NCBI GenBank assembly: GCA_030630165.1
Contig: DAOVNN010000008.1
Coordinates: forward strand, 1-20,043
Reading direction: 5' to 3'
Length of the DNA: 20,043 bases
Source of the DNA: Candidatus Krumholzibacteriota bacterium
Lineage (GTDB): Bacteria > Krumholzibacteriota > Krumholzibacteriia > Krumholzibacteriales > Krumholzibacteriaceae
Within the stretch, counting starts at the first letter, position 1, and each line of letters begins with the position of its first letter. Both the position numbers and the translations under genes were made by a program. Below the pieces are notes generated by a model. That model saw only the letters and a program-made list of their open reading frames with translations, was not told the origin of the DNA and made no database searches. Positions 1 to 6,256 of the stretch are shown piece after piece.

Positions 1-44
1 CCCGATTCGAGGGCGATCCTGCGTGGTTCTGGCAGATTTATCAT
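1..44 (-). CDS. Start of an unidentified gene downstream of pnp, cut by the window edge
   Basis: An ATG at 42-44 on the minus strand opens a frame that stays open for all 14 codons to the window edge (begins MINLPEPRRIALES). It starts 6 nt after the pnp stop codon, so it would be the next gene of the same transcript. No good ribosome-binding site is visible, which suggests coupling to pnp translation if the gene is real. In several phyla the gene after pnp encodes an M16 (insulinase-type) zinc protease, whose N-terminus often reads like R-x-x-L-x-N-G. The RRIALES stretch would fit that loosely, but this is a guess. Fourteen codons cannot identify a family. Confidence 0.35.
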   Translation of the reverse strand, partial: MINLPEPRRIALES

Positions 45-50
45 AATGGA

Positions 51-2204
51 TCAGCGACGGTCCCTGCGGCCTCGGTCGCCGCCGCCCCTTCGGCCGCCGT
101 CCCTGCTGCTGCCGTGCTTTTCCTCGTCGTAGTCGGGGAGAAGAACCTTGCGGCTCAGGCGGATCTTGCCGTCACGATCGACGTTGACGACCTTGACCTC
201 GATCTCGTCGCCGATGTTGAGGACGTCCTCGACCCTCTCGACACGATTGATGTCGATCTCGGAGATGTGCAGCAGTCCGTCGCGGCCCGGCATGATCTCG
301 AGGAACGCGCCGAACTGCACGATGCTCCTGACCCTGCCCATGTAGACCTTGTCGACTTCGGGCTCGGCGGTGATCTCGTCGATCAGCGCCATAGCCTTGT
401 CGTGCGAGTCTCCGTCTATGGCGGCGATGGTCACTGTGCCGTCATCCTCGATGTCGATCTTCGCGCCCGAAGTATCCTGGATATGGCGGATCATCTTCCC
501 TCCCGGGCCGATGATCTCACGAATCTTGTCGACCGGCACCTTGATCTGGTGGATCTTCGGTGCGAAGGGCGAGATATCATCATTCGCCTTATCGATCGTT
601 TTGTTCATAATGTCGAGGATCTGCATCCTCGCGCGCTTCGCCTGCTCGAGAGCCTCGGTCATGACCTCTTTCGAGATACCCGAGATCTTGACGTCCATCT
701 GGAAACCGGTCACGCCTTCGCGTGTTCCGGTGACCTTGAAGTCCATGTCGCCGAGATGATCCTCGAGTCCGAGGATATCTGTGAGGATCGCGTACTTGCC
801 GTCCTCCATGATCATACCCATCGCGACACCCGCAACGGCCTTCTTGATCGGCACGCCGGCGTCCATCAGGGCGAGGCTTGCGCCGCAGACAGTGGCCATC
901 GAGCTCGAGCCGTTAGACTCCATGATGTCGGAGACCACCCTGATCGTGTAGGGGAAATCCTCGTCGGCGGGGATAACGGGGCGGATCGCCCTCTCGGCGA
1001 GCGCTCCGTGACCGATCTCCCTGCGACCGGGACCGCGGAAGAATCCGACTTCGCCGACGCTGTACGGCGGGAAGTTGTAATGAAGCATGTACTTCTTCCA
1101 GCTCTCGCCTGACAGAGCGTCGACGCGCTGCTCGTCCTGCGAGGTACTGAGCGTCGTCACGACGAGACTCTGCGTCTCGCCCCTGGTAAAGAGGGCGCTG
1201 CCGTGAGTCCTCGGAAGGACAGCGATCTCGCAGTCGATGCCGCGGACCTCGTCGTAAGCGCGGCCGTCGGTCCTGACCTTCTCTTCGAGGATCATTTTCC
1301 TGACAGCCTCGCGCTCGAGGTCGTGCATGATGTTCTTGATTACCTTTTCCGACTCGGGGAATTCCTCGCCGTACTTCTCGAGGGCCTGGGTCTTGACCTC
1401 GGAGAGGGCCTTGCCTCGCAGGTGCTTACCCTTGACCCGGCACCTCTGGTCAACCTCCTGGAGGTAGTCATGCCTCAGCCTCTGCTGGAGGTCCTGGTCG
1501 ACCTCGGCCACCTCGAACGTCCTCTTCTCCGGGATATCGCACTCGGCGAGTATTTCCCTCTGGAAGGCGTTGAGCTCCTTGATCTTTTCGTGCCCGAAAT
1601 CGAGCGCCTCCATGATCTTCTCTTCGGACAGCTCTTCGGCCTGTCCCTCGACCATGATTATAGCCTCGTCGGATCCGGCGATGACGAGCTCGAGCTCGCC
1701 CTCTTCGACCTGATCGAAGGTCGGGTTGAGAATGAACTTGCCGTCCTTCATGCCGACCCGCACGCCGCTGACGACCGTGTCGAACGGGATGTTCGACATG
1801 TTCAGCGAAAGCGAGGCGCCGACGATGCCCAGAATGTCGGCCTGATGCTGCTTATCGCTGCTCAGGACCGTACACGCCACCTGGACCTCGCTCATGAAGC
1901 CTTCGGGGAAGAGCGGCCTGATCGGCCGGTCTATCTGCCTCGCTCCGAGGGTCTCCCTCTCGGAGGGCCTTCCCTCACGCTTGAAGAATCCGCCGGGGAT
2001 CTTGCCGGCGGCGTAGAATTTTTCCCTGTACTCGACAAAGAGCGGAAAGAATCCCCTGTCGCTGACGGCCTCTGATGAGACTGCCGTAACGAGGACAGTG
2101 GTCCCTTCTTCCCCAACGAGAACCGATCCGTCCGCCTGCCTGGCGATGCGTCCGGTCTCGATGAAAATCTCTCTTCCATCGATCTGCTTAGTCTTTCTGA
2201 TCAT
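51..2204 (-). CDS. pnp: Polyribonucleotide nucleotidyltransferase (PNPase)
   Basis: PNPase is a phosphorolytic 3'-5' exoribonuclease that acts as a ring-shaped trimer in the cytoplasm and is part of RNA-decay complexes. The 717-residue product has the full family layout: RNase PH domain 1 (about 10-140), an all-alpha linker domain (about 240-310), RNase PH domain 2 (about 320-540), a KH domain (about 550-610, GPGGK loop near 566) and an S1 domain (about 618-690). The second PH domain carries FTRGETQ, GRREIGHGALAERA and the acidic DHLGDMDFK catalytic segment near 485. The last 20 residues form an Arg/Gly-rich tail. The ATG at 2204 is chosen because MIRKTKQIDG matches family N-termini and purine-rich sequence (GGAG, AAAGGA) precedes it; an in-frame TTG at 2237 is the alternative. 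It follows rpsO, the usual order. Confidence 0.97.
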   Translation of the reverse strand: MIRKTKQIDGREIFIETGRIARQADGSVLVGEEGTTVLVTAVSSEAVSDRGFFPLFVEYREKFYAAGKIPGGFFKREGRPSERETLGARQIDRPIRPLFPEGFMSEVQVACTVLSSDKQHQADILGIVGASLSLNMSNIPFDTVVSGVRVGMKDGKFILNPTFDQVEEGELELVIAGSDEAIIMVEGQAEELSEEKIMEALDFGHEKIKELNAFQREILAECDIPEKRTFEVAEVDQDLQQRLRHDYLQEVDQRCRVKGKHLRGKALSEVKTQALEKYGEEFPESEKVIKNIMHDLEREAVRKMILEEKVRTDGRAYDEVRGIDCEIAVLPRTHGSALFTRGETQSLVVTTLSTSQDEQRVDALSGESWKKYMLHYNFPPYSVGEVGFFRGPGRREIGHGALAERAIRPVIPADEDFPYTIRVVSDIMESNGSSSMATVCGASLALMDAGVPIKKAVAGVAMGMIMEDGKYAILTDILGLEDHLGDMDFKVTGTREGVTGFQMDVKISGISKEVMTEALEQAKRARMQILDIMNKTIDKANDDISPFAPKIHQIKVPVDKIREIIGPGGKMIRHIQDTSGAKIDIEDDGTVTIAAIDGDSHDKAMALIDEITAEPEVDKVYMGRVRSIVQFGAFLEIMPGRDGLLHISEIDINRVERVEDVLNIGDEIEVKVVNVDRDGKIRLSRKVLLPDYDEEKHGSSRDGGRRGGGDRGRRDRR

Positions 2205-2298
2205 TCCTTTTCTCTCTTCTCCATCTGCCGATATCAACAGAAGGTACTACTCTACCCAGCCGGCCACGACACCGCGGGCAAAACAACAAATGCTGTGC
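2205..2298 (-). other. rpsO-pnp intergenic leader
   Basis: This 94-nt gap separates the rpsO stop from the pnp ATG. It is GC-rich in the middle and purine-rich just before pnp. I see no convincing terminator (no strong stem followed by a T-run) and no good promoter, so pnp is probably co-transcribed with rpsO. In Escherichia coli the corresponding leader is a processing and autoregulation site for PNPase; nothing here proves the same mechanism. Confidence 0.4.
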
Positions 2299-2568
2299 TT
2301 ACTTCCTGAGGTTGAGTTCCTTGAGGAGCTCGCGATACTTCTCGATCCTGCTCTTCTTCAGGTAATCAAGAAGCTTGCGGCGGCGTCCTACGAGCTTGAG
2401 AAGCCCGCGCCTCGACGCAAAGTCTTTCTTGTGAACCTTGAAGTGCTCTGTTAGAGCGTTGATACGTTCTGTGAGGAGCGCAATCTGCACTTCCGGTGAG
2501 CCCGAGTCTAACTCGTGCAGCCGGAATCTGCTGATAACCTCTTTCTTCGTGTCCTTTTGCAGTGCCAT
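2299..2568 (-). CDS. rpsO: 30S ribosomal protein S15
   Basis: S15 is a primary 16S rRNA-binding protein of the small-subunit platform and forms a bridge to the 50S subunit. The product has 89 residues, the normal family length. The recognisable core includes the stretch HELDSGSPEVQIALLTERI, the HFKVHKKDF segment and the RRGLLKLVGRRRKLLDYLKK segment that contacts rRNA. The ATG at 2568 is set by a textbook Shine-Dalgarno AAGGAGGT seven nucleotides upstream; a longer reading frame to 2625 adds an unrelated N-terminus and is rejected. Its own promoter candidate lies at 2671-2698 and its leader can fold (2589-2647). The gene lies between ribF and pnp, as is common in bacteria. Confidence 0.98.
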   Translation of the reverse strand: MALQKDTKKEVISRFRLHELDSGSPEVQIALLTERINALTEHFKVHKKDFASRRGLLKLVGRRRKLLDYLKKSRIEKYRELLKELNLRK

Positions 2569-2575
2569 CGTCCTG

Positions 2576-2583
2576 ACCTCCTT
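2576..2583 (-). promoter_or_regulatory. Strong Shine-Dalgarno site of rpsO
   Basis: On the minus strand the sequence reads AAGGAGGT, seven nucleotides before the rpsO ATG. This is a full anti-SD match and decides the start codon. It also indicates a genome that uses Shine-Dalgarno initiation, which is unusual for Bacteroidetes. Confidence 0.9.
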
Positions 2584-2588
2584 CATAC

Positions 2589-2647
2589 TCGTGCTGATAC
2601 ACGATGGCAGCAGAAAGGGCCCCATGCCCGATCCGCCTCAAACTGCC
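2589..2647 (-). promoter_or_regulatory. Foldable rpsO leader, possible S15 autoregulatory structure
   Basis: On the minus strand GGCAG (2647-2643) can pair with CTGCC (2610-2606), enclosing a short GGGC/GCCC hairpin (2629-2626 with 2620-2617). Next comes a 5-bp hairpin TCGTG-TATCAG-CACGA (2604-2589), ending six nucleotides before the Shine-Dalgarno site. Many bacteria control rpsO by S15 binding to structured leaders of varied architecture. The stems are short, so the function is inference. Confidence 0.35.
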
Positions 2648-2670
2648 TTGTATGTCAAGTGCAATAACGA

Positions 2671-2698
2671 AACATACACGACTTTTTAGGATTGTCAA
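2671..2698 (-). promoter_or_regulatory. Candidate sigma70 promoter for rpsO-pnp
   Basis: The minus strand shows a perfect -35 box TTGACA (2698-2693), a 16-nt spacer and TATGTT (2676-2671, four of six -10 positions). The ribF stop codon TGA lies inside the -35 box. Transcription would start near 2664 and give a leader of about 96 nt before rpsO. Confidence 0.55.
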
Positions 2699-3639
2699 CG
2701 TTTCTTTTCCAGAATCCCCCTGACCTTTACGCTATCCTTCAGGAGCTGGCCCATCAGCTCGTCCCGGCCGCGAAAACGCCTCTCGTCGCGAATGTATTCC
2801 ACGACATTTATACGCAGCCTGCTGCCGTACAGATCCCCTTCGAAATCGAAGAGATGGACCTCGATACTTTCCCGTCCGTCGCATCTGACGGTCGGCGCGA
2901 GACCGATGTTCATCATCCCTTCATGGACCGTATCGCCGGTATCGACGGTGACCGCATAGGCCCCTCCCGGCGGTATGAGCTTCTCGCTGTGGGCGATGCA
3001 GGCATTGGCTGTCGGGTATCCGAGCTCGCGGCCCACTCCGCCGCCTCTCTCGACGTCGGCATCGAAGAAATAGGGACGGGTGAGGAATCTCGCCGCGCGG
3101 CCCATCTTCCTCTCCATCACGTCCTTCCTGATCCTCGTGCTTGAGACGGCCGTGCCTCCTACTACGACCGGGGGCACTACCGTCACGCCGAAACCGGAGC
3201 TTTCACCCTCTTTTATAAGGGCCTCGCTGCCCCCCTCCCGGCTCTTGCCGAGATGGAAATCATATCCGACGATCAGCTGCTTCATGCCCAGGGAGCCTAC
3301 GAGTCTTTCCTTTATGTATTCGGTGTATGGGATCGAGGCGGTAGCGATATCGAACTTCTCGACAAATATCACATCGAGATACAGACCCTTGAGAAGCGAT
3401 AGTTTCTCTTCCAGCGTAGTGAGCAGCCCGGGCGCGGCCTCCGGACGGGTGACGCTCATCGGGTGCCTGTCGAATGTCACCAGGACTGTCCTCTTAGGGC
3501 CCCCTTCCCTCGCCTTCGCGAGCGCCTCGGAGATGACCTTCTGGTGGCCGGTGTGGACCCCGTCGAACACTCCGATGGTCACCGTGGAGTCAGCGCTCTC
3601 GAGACCTGCTGCATCTTCGCTTCTGATCAGCTGAGTCAT
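2695..3639 (-). CDS. ribF: Bifunctional riboflavin kinase / FAD synthetase
   Basis: RibF phosphorylates riboflavin to FMN and adenylates FMN to FAD in the cytoplasm. The 314-residue product has the usual two-domain build. The N-terminal nucleotidyltransferase domain has GVFDGVHTGHQ (23-33), VTFDRHP (54-60), GYDFHLGKSREG (125-136) and SSTRIR (166-171). The C-terminal kinase domain has GYPTAN (207-212), NIGLAPTV (244-251) and E-V-H-L-F-D-F (260-266) containing the expected catalytic Glu. All key motifs are present, so both activities are expected. The ATG at 3639 lies 6 nt after the truB stop, with GGAG ten nucleotides upstream inside truB. Its stop codon is embedded in the -35 box of the rpsO promoter candidate. 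The position between truB and rpsO is common and does not imply a role in RNA metabolism. Confidence 0.96.
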   Translation of the reverse strand: MTQLIRSEDAAGLESADSTVTIGVFDGVHTGHQKVISEALAKAREGGPKRTVLVTFDRHPMSVTRPEAAPGLLTTLEEKLSLLKGLYLDVIFVEKFDIATASIPYTEYIKERLVGSLGMKQLIVGYDFHLGKSREGGSEALIKEGESSGFGVTVVPPVVVGGTAVSSTRIRKDVMERKMGRAARFLTRPYFFDADVERGGGVGRELGYPTANACIAHSEKLIPPGGAYAVTVDTGDTVHEGMMNIGLAPTVRCDGRESIEVHLFDFEGDLYGSRLRINVVEYIRDERRFRGRDELMGQLLKDSVKVRGILEKKR

Positions 3640-3645
3640 CGCCTG

Positions 3646-4548
3646 TTATCTCCGGTCATCGTTTATGAAGACCCTCCTGAGCTTCATCATACCAGCCGGT
3701 CCCGCTTCGGCGATCGCGCAGAGGTTACCCTCGCCGTCGAGGAGCCGCAGAAACTCTCCCACACGGGCCGCGGGACCGCCCGTTCTGGGAGCGGCGCCGT
3801 TGCGCACCCCGGCGAGCTGCTGCTCGTCGAGCTCGACCGGCTTAAGGTGGCTGAGCGCCTCAGCCAGGCCGAACCCGGGCTTCTCCATGCCGGCAATACC
3901 GTCCAGCTCATCGTCGCGCACGGCCAATCCGACGTCGAACTGCCCGATCCTGGTCCTCACGAGGTTCTTCAAATGCGCCGGTACGCCGAGTTTCGTGCCG
4001 ATCTCCTCGGCAAGCACCCTCACGTACATCCCCTTCGAGCAGACGATCTCGACCCGGAAGACGGGAAGCTCGCACTCAAGCAGCGTGAGCCCGTAGGTTT
4101 CGACCTCTCGGGGCTTTCGTTCGACATACTCGCCCCTGCGAGCCATCGTGTACAGCGGTACGCCTTTGTGCTTCAGGGCGGAGAACATCGGAGGCACCTG
4201 TTCCCTCCTGCCGAGGAAGGAGGGAAGGATCGACCGGATCGCGTCCACGGTGACGCCGCTCCAGTCACCCGTCTCGACGACCTTTCCTTCAGCGTCGTTC
4301 GTATCGGTCGAACTTCCCAGCTCGATATCGGCAATATATGTCTTCGGAAGATCCATCAGATAGCTCGACAATTTCGTTGCATCGCCCGTCAGAAGCAACA
4401 CGAGGCCGGTTGCAAGCGGGTCCAGCGTCCCCGAATGCCCGACCTTCCTGACCCTTACGACCTTCCTGAAGCGCCTGATGACATCGTAAGTCGACAGGCC
4501 CAGGGACTTGTTAACGGGAATTACGAGATTATCGAGTCTGTCGTCCAT
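3646..4548 (-). CDS. truB: tRNA pseudouridine(55) synthase TruB
   Basis: TruB isomerises U55 in the T-psi-C loop of tRNA and has a tRNA-folding chaperone role in E. coli. The 300-residue product carries the catalytic motif GHSGTLDPLATG (37-48) with the nucleophilic Asp at 43. It also has the PPMFSALKHKG segment, a tyrosine in YTMARRGE, and SKGMYVRVLAEEIG typical of type II enzymes. A C-terminal PUA-like region follows. The start is uncertain. ATG 4548 gives a family-like N-terminus (MDDRLDNLVIPVNK) but only a distant GGAG. An in-frame TTG at 4578 overlaps the nrnA stop (TTGA), has AAAGAG eight nucleotides upstream, and adds ten residues. Either way the gene is tightly linked to nrnA upstream and ribF downstream. 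Confidence 0.95.
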   Translation of the reverse strand: MDDRLDNLVIPVNKSLGLSTYDVIRRFRKVVRVRKVGHSGTLDPLATGLVLLLTGDATKLSSYLMDLPKTYIADIELGSSTDTNDAEGKVVETGDWSGVTVDAIRSILPSFLGRREQVPPMFSALKHKGVPLYTMARRGEYVERKPREVETYGLTLLECELPVFRVEIVCSKGMYVRVLAEEIGTKLGVPAHLKNLVRTRIGQFDVGLAVRDDELDGIAGMEKPGFGLAEALSHLKPVELDEQQLAGVRNGAAPRTGGPAARVGEFLRLLDGEGNLCAIAEAGPAGMMKLRRVFINDDRR

Positions 4549-4574
4549 ATCCGGCCCGCCGTCTCCGCAGCGTT

Positions 4575-5561
4575 TCAATCGAGCATCTCTTTGAAGCCTT
4601 TTACGATCGTCTCCCTGGCCGACGCCAGATCGGCAGTCTCCAGTGTAAGCCCGGCGGCCCTGACATGTCCGCCGCCGCCGAATCTCTCGGCAAGGGCCGA
4701 GACGTCGTAATGGTTCTTCGAGCGCAGGCTGACCCTTATCTCTCCGGGGGCGGTCTCTCTGAAGAGCGCCACGAGCTCGACGTCGTCGAGCGCGGCGCCG
4801 TAATCGACGAAGCCTTCCGAATCCTTCAGAGTGGTCCCCGATTTCTCGAGCATCTCCGAGGTGACCTCCATCGTCGCCGCCCTGCCATCGAGGTGCAGGC
4901 GCAGGGAATCGAGGACGAGACCGAGCAGCTTGAGCGTGGAGAATTTCTTCATATAAATATATTCGTGAGCAAGATCAAACGCCCTCGCTCCGAGATCGAG
5001 CAGCTCGGAGGATACCCTGAGCGCCTCGGAATCGACGTTCCGAAAACGGAAGCCGCCTGTATCCATAAGGATGCCCAGATAGAGGCAGTCGGCAATATCG
5101 CTTGTCATCCTGTCGGGGGCCGACGACATGAAGAACCTGTATACGAGTACGGTAGTCGCTGCGGCATCGCCGTCGACGATGTTCACGCAGCCGTACATCT
5201 CGTTGGTGGGATGATGGTCGATGTTGATGACATCCTCGTTCTCGCACGGCCTGGCGAAATGCTCCGTCCTCGCCGTATTGGGAGAATCGACCGCTATAAT
5301 GAGGTCGTGCTTGAAGTTCGACGCATCCTCGCGCCGGGCCAGCATCGATGCGCCGGGGAGCTTGAGGAAGAGTTCGGAGATCTCGCCGGGGGCGTAGCAC
5401 ATCACGGTCTTGCCCATCTCTTCGAGCATCAGGGCGATGGCGAACATCGAACCGATGCAGTCGCCATCAGGATCGATGTGCCCCGTTACGAGGACCGATC
5501 CGTGGCGTTCCATCAGCGCCATCATCTCGGAGAATTCCTTTTCGAACCTCTCCCCGCTCAT
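4575..5561 (-). CDS. nrnA: DHH/DHHA1 phosphoesterase: nanoRNase / pAp phosphatase (NrnA-like)
   Basis: NrnA enzymes degrade 2-5 nt RNA fragments and dephosphorylate pAp, using Mn2+ in the cytoplasm. The 328-residue product shows the DHH-family metal motifs in order: GHIDPDGDCIGS (27-38), VDSPN (91-95), the DHH triad in NIDHHPTN (113-120) and MDTGGFRF (166-173). The C-terminal DHHA1 domain has GGGGHVRAAG (295-304) for substrate binding. Length and motif set fit NrnA rather than RecJ, which is longer. The ATG overlaps the rbfA stop as ATGA, with AAGGA upstream, so translation is probably coupled. PNPase, encoded in the same cluster, leaves short oligonucleotides, so the two enzymes form a decay route. 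Position between rbfA and truB is standard for this branch of bacteria. Confidence 0.94.
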   Translation of the reverse strand: MSGERFEKEFSEMMALMERHGSVLVTGHIDPDGDCIGSMFAIALMLEEMGKTVMCYAPGEISELFLKLPGASMLARREDASNFKHDLIIAVDSPNTARTEHFARPCENEDVINIDHHPTNEMYGCVNIVDGDAAATTVLVYRFFMSSAPDRMTSDIADCLYLGILMDTGGFRFRNVDSEALRVSSELLDLGARAFDLAHEYIYMKKFSTLKLLGLVLDSLRLHLDGRAATMEVTSEMLEKSGTTLKDSEGFVDYGAALDDVELVALFRETAPGEIRVSLRSKNHYDVSALAERFGGGGHVRAAGLTLETADLASARETIVKGFKEMLD

Positions 5562-5944
5562 TCCTGTTCCTTTCCTTCAGCTTCTCCGCTGTCTTCCTCG
5601 ATGTGCAGGCTTTCGATGATCTCCTCGAGATGCATCGCCCTGTCGAGCGACGAATCAAATATGAAAACAAGCTCGGGTATGACCCTGAGCTTGAGGTGTT
5701 TCTTGACGTGCATCCGCATGTATCCCCTGCTGCTGAGCAGACCCTTCTCCGCTTCGGCCACCCTCTCAGGCTCGCTGCCGCCAATGAGATTGAAGTAGAT
5801 CTTCGCGACGGAATAGTCCCTCGAGATATCGACGCGCAGGATCGAGACGTCGGTCACACGGGGATCCTTGACCTTGCGCATGAGAAGCGCCGCCACCGTC
5901 TGGCGTATCGTCTGCTCTATTCTTCCCTTGGTCCTCTCGCTCAT
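5558..5944 (-). CDS. rbfA: 30S ribosome-binding factor A
   Basis: RbfA binds the immature 30S subunit and helps final 16S rRNA maturation, notably in the cold. The 128-residue product has the KH-like family features: an N-terminal helix (RTKGRIEQTIRQTVAALL), KDPRV (26-31), the strand region VSILRVDISRDYSVAKIYF, and the conserved IPELVFIFDSSLDRAMHLEE segment near 89-108. The last 15 residues are acidic (EEDSGEAEGKEQE) and probably disordered. The ATG at 5944 lies 16 nt after ylxP; GGGA upstream is a modest ribosome-binding site. Its stop overlaps nrnA by four nucleotides. It follows infB and ylxP, as in many bacteria. Confidence 0.95.
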   Translation of the reverse strand: MSERTKGRIEQTIRQTVAALLMRKVKDPRVTDVSILRVDISRDYSVAKIYFNLIGGSEPERVAEAEKGLLSSRGYMRMHVKKHLKLRVIPELVFIFDSSLDRAMHLEEIIESLHIEEDSGEAEGKEQE

Positions 5945-5960
5945 ATCCTGTCCCGCGTGG

Positions 5961-6242
5961 TCAGTATGTCTCTCTCTCCATGTCGACCAGCTGTACGCGG
6001 CCGTCTCTCTCGATATAATTTACTACCGACTGAAGAACCTTGTCCGCGCCCCTCGTGTGGGTAGTCACGGTCGCGATACCCAGATCGGTCAGCTGCCACT
6101 TGTCCTGGTTGCCGTACTCGCAGACGGCGACATTGAACCTGCTGCGCAACCTGTCCTTGAGGCTCTTCAGAACGAACCGCTTTTCCTTGAGTGAATTGCA
6201 GCCGGGCAGGTGCAGCCGGATTCTGAGGCAAGCCACGATCAT
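5961..6242 (-). CDS. ylxP: DUF503 family protein (YlxP-like)
   Basis: This 93-residue protein belongs to the small DUF503/YlxP family found between infB and rbfA in many bacteria. The recognisable pattern is the N-terminal strand MIVACLRIRLHLPGCNSLKE, then KEKRFVLKSLKDRLRSRFNVAVCE, a DKWQ segment (47-50), and a C-terminal helix VLQSVVNYIERDG. The family is small and dimer-forming in solved structures, with a proposed link to ribosome or RNA metabolism, but no settled biochemical function. The start is well supported by GGGAGG six nucleotides upstream. It lies 14 nt after infB and 16 nt before rbfA, so it is co-transcribed with both. The family call is secure; the function is open. Confidence 0.93.
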   Translation of the reverse strand: MIVACLRIRLHLPGCNSLKEKRFVLKSLKDRLRSRFNVAVCEYGNQDKWQLTDLGIATVTTHTRGADKVLQSVVNYIERDGRVQLVDMERETY

Positions 6243-6256
6243 CCCGTGCCTCCCGC

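Noticed and set aside
2205..2298. GC-rich palindromes (GCCGGC, CCGCGG) between rpsO and pnp as a terminator
   Set aside because: They are short and not followed by a T-run, so they do not form a recognisable intrinsic terminator.
2653..2658. A second perfect TTGACA on the minus strand upstream of rpsO
   Set aside because: No -10-like hexamer lies 16-18 nt downstream (the 17-nt position reads CGGATC), so it is not counted as a promoter.
3463..5798. Long plus-strand open frames opposite ribF, truB and nrnA (3463-4710, 4665-5798)
   Set aside because: They cross the boundaries of well-supported minus-strand genes, have no recognisable domains and no ribosome-binding sites of note.
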